A DNA stretch of 32,181 bases. Origin: a virus. Below, in pieces: positions 16,753 to 24,909 of this stretch. The notes beneath the pieces are model-generated. The model was not told the DNA's origin. It ran no database searches and saw only the letters and a program-made list of their open reading frames with translations. Numbering within the stretch: the first letter of the stretch is position 1; every line of letters begins with the position of its first letter. The stretch lies in the IMG/VR virus record IMGVR_UViG_3300025303_000103, positions 1 through 32,181 of that record; one strand, given 5' to 3'. The position numbers and the translations under genes were made by a program.

Positions 16753-17145
16753 GTGAGCGTTGGACTTTCTGCCACTGGAGTAGCTAACAAGTTTCTGGCC
16801 ATCCTTCAGGCGGGGACGCCGTTCCCCTCCCCGCCAGCTGGCTTGTACTTCAAGCTGCACACTGGTGACCCGGGTGCGGCGGGTACGGCCAACCCATCTG
16901 CGGTGACCACACGCGTTGCCGCGCCCTACGCCGCGCCCTCAGCCGGCTCCATCGCCCAGACCGGGACCAACCCGTCGTGGACGATGACTGCCACCGAGAC
17001 CATCTCCCACGTCTCCGTGTGGGATTCGGCGACGTCGGGCAACTTCCTGTTCTCCTTCGCCCTCACCGTCAGCCAGCCAGTGGTTAGCTCAAACACCTTC
17101 ACGATGACGACCTACAGCCTGTCGCTGACGCCCATCGCGGCCTAA
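16753..17145 (+). CDS. Small beta-rich structural protein, probable tail component
   Basis: A 130-aa protein with GTG 16753 and an AAGGAA ribosome site at 16739-16744 that overlaps the end of the micro-gene. The segment PPAGLYFKLHTGDPGAAGT (about residues 27-45), then TISHVSVWDS (about 78-87), is a pattern seen in small tail-region proteins of actinophages; the rest is Ser/Thr/Val strands. Placement between the glycosidase-like fibre and the spike suggests a small adapter or virion decoration. The function is unassigned. Confidence 0.65.
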   Translation: MSVGLSATGVANKFLAILQAGTPFPSPPAGLYFKLHTGDPGAAGTANPSAVTTRVAAPYAAPSAGSIAQTGTNPSWTMTATETISHVSVWDSATSGNFLFSFALTVSQPVVSSNTFTMTTYSLSLTPIAA

Positions 17146-17170
17146 CTGCCCGCCAAGCTGAGAGGCCACA

Positions 17171-20100
17171 ATGGCGTCGCTCACCTATTTCAATGTCACC
17201 GCAACGTATTTGGCGGCGCTTAAAGACTCGTTGTACGACGTTGACAACGACCCCGAATTATCCCCAATGTCGGGGACTGTGGTGTTGACGCCTCTCATCG
17301 ACACCGGGGATTCCATTCCCGCCCCCACATTGACCCCTCCGGCGAATCTGTGGTTGGTGCCGATCCGCGCCCAAATCAAGGGCGGGAAGATCACCACCAA
17401 CGGGGCCAACGGGGTGAAACTCGTTGCGAACACGGCCGTGTTGGGGTTGTCGGGGAACCTGTACTACCGGGTCGACTACCCCGAGGGTTTGACTGCTGGC
17501 GGCAACCGGTACCAGCCGGACCCGTTCACCTTCCAAGCGCCCACCACGGCAACGACTGTGGACTTGGTGGAGGTCACCCCACTGCCAGGTCACCCTGCGA
17601 TTGCTGATGTGTTGCCGGTGGTGTCGGTGGGCGGCAAGACCGGTGCGATCATTCTCACCGCCGACGACGTGTCCGACGCGGGAGCCACGGGTAAGGCTTT
17701 GACCCGGGCTGCGGATCAGGCTTCAGCATGGTCGGCTCTGGGCCCCGTCCCCGACACCAACCTGCCGAACCTCGCGCTCGTTCAGTACAAGGGCGCCAAG
17801 GCCAACCAAACGGCAATGCTCGCCACCACGGGTGAACCTGGGGACTGGGTGACCCGGACGGACACTTCGACGGCGTGGATCATCACCGGCTCAAACCCCA
17901 CGCAGCTTTCGTCGTGGACGCAGTTGCCGTTCCCGTCGGTGACGTGGTCGAACCTGTCGGGGATGCCTGTTGTGGTTGCGGCTGGTACTACCCAAGCAGA
18001 AGCAAGAGACACCATCGCTGCGACACAAGCGTGGAAAGGCAGCACCGCCTACACCGCAGGGGCTACGATCAGCACCCCCCTGGGTATCTTCATGGCCCGC
18101 AAAACCTCGGGTACATCCGCGTCAACGTGGGCGACTGACCAAACCAACTGGGTGCCGTCGGACAGTGTGCGCGGCTGGTCGGTGAAGGACTTCGGCGCCC
18201 TCGGCGACGGTCAGATCCGCACAGGCATGTCCATGACATCAGGGTCGGCCGTACTCACCAGCGACGTCGACCGGTTCAGTGCTGTGCACGTCGGGATGAC
18301 GATTGGTGTCACCGGGGCGGGGAGTGCGGGAGTTCCGCTCATCACGACGATCTCCGGGTTCACCGACACGAAGCATGTCACCCTGGCCGCGCCTGCCGGT
18401 GCCACCGTCGCCAGTGCGACGGCGTCTTGGGGTACGGATGACTCTGCGGCGTTCACTGCTGCCATCACGGCCGCGTCGTCCAGTCGCCTGCCGTTGACGG
18501 TGCCATCGGTGGGTGGGCATTACGTCGCCGACGGGCTGGTCATCCCGAACGGGTCGGTGTTCACGATGCGTGGCGGCAGTCCCGCGTCGGACAAGTTTTC
18601 CCAGCTCCGCGGTGACGCCACGAACAACAGTCACCTCACCGGGGCCGCTGCGACCATCCGCCAAGTTCCCGGGTCCTCGGGCACGCTGCTCACTGTTTCC
18701 GGGGGCGGCACCACCTTGGAAGGGTTCCAACTGTCCGGTAACAACCGGATGGGTGCCGGTGTTGGGTTGCGGATTGACTACGGCATGGAGTGCCGCCTCA
18801 ACAACATCGTCGTCAGCGATTTCGCCGGTGTGGGGTTGAAGGTTGAGTCGGCGAACAACGCGTACTGGCAGTCGGTGTTCGTGTTCAACTGCGGAGCCAA
18901 CGACGGTGCGGGGAATTCCACCGCCTCCGCGGTGGTGCTGTCGGTTGGGTCTGATGTCAACGACAGCGTCAACTGCCTGACCCTCGAAGAACTGAACATC
19001 GAGTACTCGCAGGGCATTTCGCTGGACATCGGCCCAGGCATTCAGGCGGGCGGGTACTACCCAGAGTTCCTCCGTATTCACAAACTGCACATCGAAGCCA
19101 CCACTGGGTACGGCGGCGGTATCACCAACCCGTGGCCTTTGGTGCGGCTGGTCAACTGCCGTTCGGTGTCTTTCGTCGACCCGTTCCTCTACGGTGGGCC
19201 GGGGCCGTGCATCAGCCACGAATTCACCGCGACCTCGTCCTCCGAGATGGGCGGCATCACCATCATCGGCGGCACACTACTCGGCCGCCGGGCCGACTCC
19301 GGAGCTCAACCGTCAACGCTGGTGCGCCTCAAGACCGGCGACCAGTTCACCATGATCGGCACCCGCGTCGACAACTACTCCACGCAAGCCGTGCTGATCG
19401 ATTCGACCTACAACACGCAGGTCTTCGTTCACGACATCATGCGCGGCCCGAACACCGTGTCGCCGATCGTCACCGACAACCGGACCACCCGGGCGCCCAC
19501 GCTGGAGAGCGGTGACTACCGGGTCAACGGTGGGGTCGGACTGGGCATGGCGCCGGATGCCGCGTACGGCCTGTCATCTGCTCGCACGATGCAGGTCGTC
19601 AGCGGCGCCGGCAACGTCGGCTACGAAACCACGACGTACAGCTTCAACGGCCAGAGCCTCTTCAAACGCGCCAACGGCACACCGACTGGCCCGTCGGCGG
19701 TCGGCAACGGTGACACCATCGGCCTGTTCGGCTTCAACGGCCACAACGGCACAGCTTTCGCGGGAACGAAGGCAGCCGTCTACGCGGCGACTACTCAAGC
19801 GTGGACCGGCGGCGCGAACGGTGTCGCCCTCAAATTCCGCACCACACCGAACAACTCGTCGACACCACGCGACGTCGCCGCGTTCGGGCAGGATGGCCGC
19901 CTGGAGCTGCCGATCACCGGCAGCGGTGCTGGACTGCTCATCGGCGGCGACACCACCCTCTACCGCGACGCGGCCGACGTCTTGAAGACCGACGACTCGT
20001 TCACCATTGCCGGAACCCTCACCTCAACGTTGTCGGAAGTTCCCGCGTACGCCACGACCGGTCAACGAGTGTTTAAGCGTGCCAACGGAACTGCTGGGTC

Positions 20101-20482
20101 TCCATCGGCGTTGGCGAACACCGATGTGATCGGATTGCTCGGCTTCAACGGCCACAACGGCTCCTCGTTCGCGGGCAACAAAGCGTCGATCTTCGCGACT
20201 GCCACTCAGGCGTGGACAGGCTCGAACAACGGTGTGTCACTCACCGTGCGGACAACACCCAACAACTCGTCGACACCACGCGACGTCGCCATCTTCGGGC
20301 AGGACGCCAGCCTGTCCGTCATCGGCCGACTGAACACAGCCACCCCGGCCGTCGGCGGGGCCGGCCTCAACCTCCCCCACGGTGCAGCGCCGACCGCGCC
20401 CGCCGACGGTGACATGTGGACCACCACCGCGGGACTGTTCGTGCGTGTCAACGGCGTCACCAAGACGGTCACCCTCACCTAA
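17171..20482 (+). CDS. Pectate-lyase-fold tail spike
   Basis: The largest gene in the window: 1103 aa. Residues 1-160 form a beta-rich attachment region, and about 165-330 has helical and strand modules. KDFGALGDG at 339-347 is the conserved start of pectate-lyase-3-type tail spikes, but its partner DDSAAF begins only at residue 423, so about 75 residues are inserted between them. From about 440 to 780 short strands with Asn/Gly turns fit a right-handed beta-helix. Residues about 822-905 and 959-1042 are two copies of one C-terminal module (FKRANG...FNGHNG...AWTG...TPNNSSTPRDVA), 137 residues apart. ATG 17171 follows GAGAGG. It probably depolymerises or binds a host glycan as a trimer. Confidence 0.85.
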   Translation: MASLTYFNVTATYLAALKDSLYDVDNDPELSPMSGTVVLTPLIDTGDSIPAPTLTPPANLWLVPIRAQIKGGKITTNGANGVKLVANTAVLGLSGNLYYRVDYPEGLTAGGNRYQPDPFTFQAPTTATTVDLVEVTPLPGHPAIADVLPVVSVGGKTGAIILTADDVSDAGATGKALTRAADQASAWSALGPVPDTNLPNLALVQYKGAKANQTAMLATTGEPGDWVTRTDTSTAWIITGSNPTQLSSWTQLPFPSVTWSNLSGMPVVVAAGTTQAEARDTIAATQAWKGSTAYTAGATISTPLGIFMARKTSGTSASTWATDQTNWVPSDSVRGWSVKDFGALGDGQIRTGMSMTSGSAVLTSDVDRFSAVHVGMTIGVTGAGSAGVPLITTISGFTDTKHVTLAAPAGATVASATASWGTDDSAAFTAAITAASSSRLPLTVPSVGGHYVADGLVIPNGSVFTMRGGSPASDKFSQLRGDATNNSHLTGAAATIRQVPGSSGTLLTVSGGGTTLEGFQLSGNNRMGAGVGLRIDYGMECRLNNIVVSDFAGVGLKVESANNAYWQSVFVFNCGANDGAGNSTASAVVLSVGSDVNDSVNCLTLEELNIEYSQGISLDIGPGIQAGGYYPEFLRIHKLHIEATTGYGGGITNPWPLVRLVNCRSVSFVDPFLYGGPGPCISHEFTATSSSEMGGITIIGGTLLGRRADSGAQPSTLVRLKTGDQFTMIGTRVDNYSTQAVLIDSTYNTQVFVHDIMRGPNTVSPIVTDNRTTRAPTLESGDYRVNGGVGLGMAPDAAYGLSSARTMQVVSGAGNVGYETTTYSFNGQSLFKRANGTPTGPSAVGNGDTIGLFGFNGHNGTAFAGTKAAVYAATTQAWTGGANGVALKFRTTPNNSSTPRDVAAFGQDGRLELPITGSGAGLLIGGDTTLYRDAADVLKTDDSFTIAGTLTSTLSEVPAYATTGQRVFKRANGTAGSPSALANTDVIGLLGFNGHNGSSFAGNKASIFATATQAWTGSNNGVSLTVRTTPNNSSTPRDVAIFGQDASLSVIGRLNTATPAVGGAGLNLPHGAAPTAPADGDMWTTTAGLFVRVNGVTKTVTLT
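19655..20315 (+). repeat. In-gene tandem duplication in the tail spike 3' end
   Basis: Two copies of a module of about 250 bases are offset by exactly 411 bases (137 codons). Markers are GGCTTCAACGGCCACAACGG at 19730 and 20141, AACAACTCGTCGACACCACG at 19850 and 20261, and the FKRANG codons at 19661 and 20072. Some stretches are identical at DNA level while others have drifted. That indicates either a fairly recent duplication or repair by recombination between the copies. Confidence 0.85.
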
Positions 20483-20495
20483 CCGAAAGGTCCCC

Positions 20496-20795
20496 ATGGA
20501 GATCGACGGGCTGATCTACCTGCTCAACCAGGCCGGCGTGGCGCTGGCCCAAGCCAACGAACGCATCGCCGAACTGGCACGGGAGAATGATCGCCTAGTT
20601 GCCGAGCGCGGAGTCCGCGGCGAGCCTCCGGAGCCCATCTTGCTGCGTAACGGCGTTCAGGTCTACGAAGTGAACGGTAATTTCGTCATGGCGACTGGGG
20701 GCCAGTGGCTCGAAGGCACGTATCGCACACCTGATGAGGCAGTAGAAGCCGCGATGGTGCAAACGGCTCCGGCTGCTAAGCCACCCCAGTCGTAG
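20496..20795 (+). CDS. Small coiled-coil protein at the end of the tail operon
   Basis: A 99-aa protein. Residues about 5-40 form a charged amphipathic helix (NQAGVALAQANERIAELAREN) of coiled-coil type. A compact beta unit follows (NGVQVYEVNGNFVMATGG), then a Pro/Ala-rich end. CGAAAGG (20483-20490) precedes ATG 20496. Its last 20 bases overlap tail-to-tail with the acyltransferase gene on the other strand. It may be a spike chaperone or accessory virion protein; nothing in the sequence decides this. Confidence 0.7.
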   Translation: MEIDGLIYLLNQAGVALAQANERIAELARENDRLVAERGVRGEPPEPILLRNGVQVYEVNGNFVMATGGQWLEGTYRTPDEAVEAAMVQTAPAAKPPQS

Positions 20796-22908
20796 CGAAC
20801 GTCTCCACCATCGCCGGGGCGATCTTCACCCCGTACTCCGGTGACATGTGCACGTCGTCGTGCTTGGTCGGGGTCGACCCGGCAAACGGCGGGCACGCAC
20901 CCTGGCTGCAGAACCAGGGCCGCGAATCCACCCACACCCCGTTGACCTTGGTGGCGAGGTCCCGTTCAGCCCTCGCCATGCCGAGCCACTGATTGTCCAC
21001 GTAACTGACGCAGTCGGCGGGGGTGCGCCCGCGGGTGCCGTAACAGTCGCCGATGTTCACGTCCGCAGGTGGTGGGGACAGGAACAGGATCTTGGTGCCA
21101 GGGAAGCGGGCCACGATCTTGGCCATCGACTCGCTCCAACCGTTCGGCGAGATCGTGCCGTCGGAGCCGACGAGGTGCTTGGGCGTGTACGAGTTCGCGA
21201 TCACCACCACCTGCGGCTTGTTCGCAGTGATGTAGTCGATCGCGCGCTGCTTGCGGGCGGGGCACGCGTCCTGCAGGGTTTGGTCGTCGTTGGCGATCAG
21301 GTCGTCGATGAACGTGCATCCCGGCATCGCTTCGGTGTGCAGGCGCATTCCCATGCTGCGGGCCACCTCGCGTAGCGGTCCGACGTAGGACAGACCCACG
21401 GAGTCGCCGACGACGACCATCAGCGGCCCTGCACCCCATGAGCAGTCCGGGGGGTTGACGGTGCCGCACGGCACGACGTCGGGTGCTGCTTCCCTGCCGC
21501 CGATGACGTCTTCCATCGACGGGTTCAGCGCTGGCCAGTCGGTCGCCTGCAAGGCGGTCGCGATGTCAGCAGCGAGTGCTTTCCCGGCGGGACCAAAACT
21601 GTCCGGGGCGGGCTCAGGGACACCGGTTCCGTCTTGCGTAGTGGCGATGACGGCAGCGGGCAGCGCGACGGGTGCGTGATGCTCAACGGGGCGGAACGTG
21701 AAAGCTGCCAAACCGATCACCAGGCACGTCGCCGCGACGGCGGCACCGTACTGGGTGGCGGCGGACGGACGCCACCACCCCTTGCTGCGGAGGGATGCCC
21801 AGTCGGCGCGGCGCAGCGGATTCTCTACCAGGTGATACGACGCGCACGCCAAGCCGAATGAGACGAACACGGCGGCGACCGTGTACGCGGCGCTTGGAGG
21901 GAAGATGCTGGCGAGGAGCACGATGACGGGCCAGTGCACCAGGTACAGCGAGTAGGAGATGTCGCCGACGTAGCCGCTGAGGGGGTTGCGGAGGAATGCG
22001 TTCTTCGGTTCACCGCCAACGCCTGCGGCGATGACGAGCGCGGCTCCCAGCACCGGCAGGAGAGCCCACGGGGCGGGGAAACCCGCTGAGCCGTCGCTGA
22101 GCAGGTACATGCTGGCGGCGATGACGACGAGGCCGCCCCAGGACAGGATCGGCTTCGCGGCCGCAGGAATCCGGGCGAGGAGGCCAGCGGCGATGGCGAG
22201 CAGGGCTCCCGCGCCGAGCTCCCAAATTCGGGTCAGCGTGTCGAAGTACGCCCAGGCCGGAGCTGTCGCGGTCTGCACGATTGCGTATGTGAGTGACGCG
22301 GCGACGACGCAACCCATTACCACCCCAGCGATCGCCATGCGCCGGGTGTGGCTCCACGCCTTGCGGATCACGATGACGCTGATCAGGAAGATCAGGGCGG
22401 GCCACACGAAGTAGAACTGCTCCTCGATCGACAGCGACCAGTAGTGCTGCAGCGGGGAGACGGCGTCGCCCGCGTTGAAGTAGTCGGTGTCCTGGAACGC
22501 GAAGCGCCAGTTCGCCATGAACGCGAAGGCGAACAGTGCGTCGACCCCGACTTGGTGGGAGCGGAACGGAAGGAACACGATCAGCGACGCCAGGTAGGTC
22601 AGGGCGAGGACGACGGTGGCGGCCGGCACGATGCGTCGCACACGGTTCCAGTAGAACGCGCGGAACGACACCTTGCCCGTCGTCTCCGCTGTCCGCAGCA
22701 GGTTGCCGGTGATGAGAAACCCAGAGATCACGAAGAACACGTCGACACCAACGAACCCGCCCGTTGGCCAGCCCCACAGGTGGTTGGCGAACACGGTGAG
22801 GACGGCGACCATCCGCAAGCCTTGGATGTCGAGGCGCTGATGCTTTGCCGCAGCCCGCCGCTGCCTTCGCCGCGATTTCTTCTTGTACTGCTTCAGAACG
22901 TCTGCCAT
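20776..22908 (-). CDS. Membrane acyltransferase (AT3/OafA-like) with C-terminal SGNH domain
   Basis: A complete 710-aa gene on the opposite strand inside the late region. Residues 1-25 are strongly basic and cytoplasmic. About 30-410 contain ten to twelve membrane helices of the acyltransferase-3 family, with the R-x10-H motif (Arg32, His43) and GGFVGVDVFFVISGFLI (50-66). About 470-710 is an exported SGNH hydrolase-type domain with GDSVGLS (Ser503) and DDVHMS (His687). In this family the membrane part passes an acyl group, usually acetyl, to the SGNH part, which O-acylates a surface glycan or peptidoglycan. ATG 22908 has GAGGGG upstream. Own-promoter antisense placement suggests expression in lysogens. 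The substrate is unknown. Confidence 0.9.
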   Translation of the reverse strand: MADVLKQYKKKSRRRQRRAAAKHQRLDIQGLRMVAVLTVFANHLWGWPTGGFVGVDVFFVISGFLITGNLLRTAETTGKVSFRAFYWNRVRRIVPAATVVLALTYLASLIVFLPFRSHQVGVDALFAFAFMANWRFAFQDTDYFNAGDAVSPLQHYWSLSIEEQFYFVWPALIFLISVIVIRKAWSHTRRMAIAGVVMGCVVAASLTYAIVQTATAPAWAYFDTLTRIWELGAGALLAIAAGLLARIPAAAKPILSWGGLVVIAASMYLLSDGSAGFPAPWALLPVLGAALVIAAGVGGEPKNAFLRNPLSGYVGDISYSLYLVHWPVIVLLASIFPPSAAYTVAAVFVSFGLACASYHLVENPLRRADWASLRSKGWWRPSAATQYGAAVAATCLVIGLAAFTFRPVEHHAPVALPAAVIATTQDGTGVPEPAPDSFGPAGKALAADIATALQATDWPALNPSMEDVIGGREAAPDVVPCGTVNPPDCSWGAGPLMVVVGDSVGLSYVGPLREVARSMGMRLHTEAMPGCTFIDDLIANDDQTLQDACPARKQRAIDYITANKPQVVVIANSYTPKHLVGSDGTISPNGWSESMAKIVARFPGTKILFLSPPPADVNIGDCYGTRGRTPADCVSYVDNQWLGMARAERDLATKVNGVWVDSRPWFCSQGACPPFAGSTPTKHDDVHMSPEYGVKIAPAMVETFATTGVA

Positions 22909-22960
22909 GGAACGACCCCCTCAACCGCCTGAAGTGGCGGACCCCCCGGTTTAGCTGCGC

Positions 22961-22991
22961 ATCTTAACTGCGCCGCCCATGTGACCGCCAA
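22961..22991 (-). promoter_or_regulatory. Candidate promoter for the acyltransferase gene
   Basis: On the minus strand TTGGCG (complement of 22986-22991) and TAAGAT (complement of 22961-22966) are separated by 19 bases and lie about 50 bases ahead of the acyltransferase ATG. The -10 fits the actinobacterial TANNNT consensus and the -35 is partial. The spacer is two bases longer than ideal. A small hairpin (CCGCC 22925-22929 with GGCGG 22936-22940) lies in the leader. Confidence 0.3.
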
Positions 22992-23006
22992 TGAATGGAG
23001 TGAGAC

Positions 23007-23126
23007 GTGGCCCGTTACTGCCTTCCCCTCCTCGCCGGGATGGTGTTGGGGGTGTTGTTTGTGGGTGTGACGTCTGCGGCTCTCATCGAGTTCACCGGTG
23101 TCATGGACGGGAAGTTTCACAGTTGA
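23007..23126 (+). CDS. Single-span membrane micro-protein, 39 aa
   Basis: GTG 23007 has GGAG at 22997-23000 with ideal spacing. The product starts VARYCLPLLAGMVLG and is almost entirely one hydrophobic helix (about residues 4-28) with a short charged tail (MDGKFHS). The TGA stop overlaps the next TTG start by four bases (TTGA). It opens the rightward lysis region, so a lysis or holin-modulating role is possible, but no family is recognised. Confidence 0.6.
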   Translation: MARYCLPLLAGMVLGVLFVGVTSAALIEFTGVMDGKFHS

Positions 23127-23260
23127 TTCACGTACTCATGTGGGACGACCGGCCGATAGCAGCAGCGGAACGCCTCGAGCGCTTGTCGATGCAGTTGAGC
23201 GCGTACACCCCGGCGCAGCAGGAACGCATGCACATCGTCGCCGTCGAACTCTTCGACTAA
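23123..23260 (+). CDS. Small soluble protein, 45 aa, coupled to the membrane micro-gene
   Basis: The frame begins at TTG 23123, overlapping the preceding stop by four bases, with GGGAAG about 8 bases upstream. ATG 23138 is an alternative start. The product is helical and charged (AAAERLERLSMQLSAYTPAQ near residues 13-32), ending VAVELFD. The overlap and ribosome site support it, and the function is unknown. Frames opening earlier upstream lack a ribosome site and give Arg/Gly/Cys-rich nonsense-like sequence. Confidence 0.55.
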   Translation: MIHVLMWDDRPIAAAERLERLSMQLSAYTPAQQERMHIVAVELFD

Positions 23261-23323
23261 ACCCCACCCCATTTCACTGCCCGCCTATGAGTGGGTTCCT
23301 TCGTCGCGCCCGAAAGGGGCCAC

Positions 23324-23656
23324 ATGAGCTTCCTGACCACCATCGGTAACGCCATCGCAGACCAACTCATGCCCGTGGTGGAAGAGAAGGGCAAGCAGCT
23401 CCTCGACAAAGCCGAAGCCAAGGCGGAGGAGGTGTTGGTGAAGATCATCGACACCGTCCAAGCGGAGATTGAGAAGCGCATCCCAGCACTGACTGCGGCG
23501 TTGGTGACGGCGGTGACGCAGGCGGGTGCGACAGCGGTTCAGGACGGCGCGGACAAGCTCACCGACTTCATCCCCGGGCAGGTGGATGACGCCATCTTGG
23601 ACCCCATCGTGAAGAACGCCATGGACATCTTCCGAAACCTCACCAAAGGCCACTGA
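23324..23656 (+). CDS. Helical protein directly upstream of lysin A
   Basis: A 110-aa protein, nearly all predicted amphipathic helix: Lys/Glu/Ala heptads at about residues 17-55 (KGKQLLDKAEAKAEEVLVKI) and a second Ala/Val/Thr helix at 55-75. There is no transmembrane span. GAAAGGGG (23311-23318) precedes ATG 23324. The stop overlaps the lysin A ATG (TGATG), so the two are translationally coupled. It may be a lysin partner, an inhibitor or a late virion protein; none can be chosen from the sequence. Confidence 0.65.
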   Translation: MSFLTTIGNAIADQLMPVVEEKGKQLLDKAEAKAEEVLVKIIDTVQAEIEKRIPALTAALVTAVTQAGATAVQDGADKLTDFIPGQVDDAILDPIVKNAMDIFRNLTKGH

Positions 23657-24909
23657 TGTCCTTCGTCTGGAAGGCCGACAAAAGGCTCCGAACCCCGGAG
23701 CAAGTCATGGCCATCATCATCACCACCGTCAACGAACTGAACATGCCCGACAAACGCGGAGCGGCTATCTGCGCGGGGATGTGCGTCGCTCAGGAGTCGG
23801 ACTTCTGGTGCCCCTGGAACGCAAAAGAACCCTCATCCAAGGGGTTCCCGTTCGACTCCCAGTCCGACGACGGACGGTCGGTGGGTTACTACCAGCAGCA
23901 GACCGGCCCCAAGGGTGAGTTGTGGTGGGGCCCAGTGTCGCAGGAGATGGACGTTCACCTGTCCACCCGGGAGTTCCTGACCCGGCTCAAGAAGAACGGT
24001 TACAACGCGGCGAGCGCCCAAGCGGCGAACGACTCCGTTCAAGCCGTGCAGCGCAGCGGTGTCCCACAGGGCTACATGAAGCACTGGGACCGCATCCGAA
24101 CCCTCTACGACAGCGTCGCGAGCGGCGCAGTACAGGAGCTACCCGTGGACCCGAACCGCCCAGACTTCAACGAAGTCAACCAAATCGGCTACGACGCCGC
24201 CGACCCGCACGGCAGTGTCCGCAGCCGCCCACCCATCAACTTCTTCATCCACACCCAGGAAGGTGACGGCAACGCCACCGACCTCGCCGCCTATCTACGC
24301 AGCACCACAGGTAACAAGGCGGTGTCCTACCACTACACCATTCGTGAAGACCTCAACGACCACGGTGTCACCGTCGTGGACGTCATCGACACCGACCTCT
24401 ACGCATGGGCGGTGTTGAACGCCAACGTCTTCTCAATCAACTTGTGCTTCGCTGGGTCACGGGCAGCGTGGAGCCGCGACCAGTGGTTGCAGCAATCCCG
24501 AGCCATCGACGTCGCCGCCTACCTTGCAGTCGCCGACTGCAAGAAGTACGGAATGCCCACCGAAGTGCTCGCCCCGCCGTACGCCGGCGCAGCCCGCGGC
24601 GGCATCAGTGACCACAAGTACGTCACCCAAAAGCTCGGTATCGGCAACCACACCGACGTCGGCGACAACTTCCCGTGGGATGTCTTCGCGGCCGCGGTGA
24701 AGAAGTACGTCGCCGCTGACCTCCCACCGGCGGTGAGCCCGCCTGTCGTGGCACCGTCCGCCCCACCGCCGAAGCCTGTTGGTCCTGCGGACGACCAGCT
24801 CACGTTGCGGTGGAACATGCTCGGCGGTCAGACCGTCGTGGAAGCCCTCGCCGAAGTGCGGGACAAGGTCACCGGCAGCACCGACCGCACCAAGACGGGC
24901 GTGAAATGA
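23656..24909 (+). CDS. lysA: Lysin A, peptidoglycan endolysin (lysozyme-like plus amidase)
   Basis: A 417-aa modular endolysin. The N-terminal domain (about residues 10-155) looks like a lysozyme/transglycosylase fold, with a candidate catalytic Glu47 in CVAQESDFW and a GYYQQQTGP loop. A linker leads to an N-acetylmuramoyl-L-alanine amidase domain (about 190-360): His199 in FFIHTQEGDG, His320 in SDHKYV, and His332 with Asp334 in GNHTDVGDNFPW are the expected zinc and active-site positions. After a Pro-rich hinge, a C-terminal piece of about 40 residues (WNMLGGQTVVEALAEVRDKV) recurs in actinophage lysins. There is no signal peptide, so a holin must let it reach the wall. Confidence 0.92.
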   Translation: MSFVWKADKRLRTPEQVMAIIITTVNELNMPDKRGAAICAGMCVAQESDFWCPWNAKEPSSKGFPFDSQSDDGRSVGYYQQQTGPKGELWWGPVSQEMDVHLSTREFLTRLKKNGYNAASAQAANDSVQAVQRSGVPQGYMKHWDRIRTLYDSVASGAVQELPVDPNRPDFNEVNQIGYDAADPHGSVRSRPPINFFIHTQEGDGNATDLAAYLRSTTGNKAVSYHYTIREDLNDHGVTVVDVIDTDLYAWAVLNANVFSINLCFAGSRAAWSRDQWLQQSRAIDVAAYLAVADCKKYGMPTEVLAPPYAGAARGGISDHKYVTQKLGIGNHTDVGDNFPWDVFAAAVKKYVAADLPPAVSPPVVAPSAPPPKPVGPADDQLTLRWNMLGGQTVVEALAEVRDKVTGSTDRTKTGVK

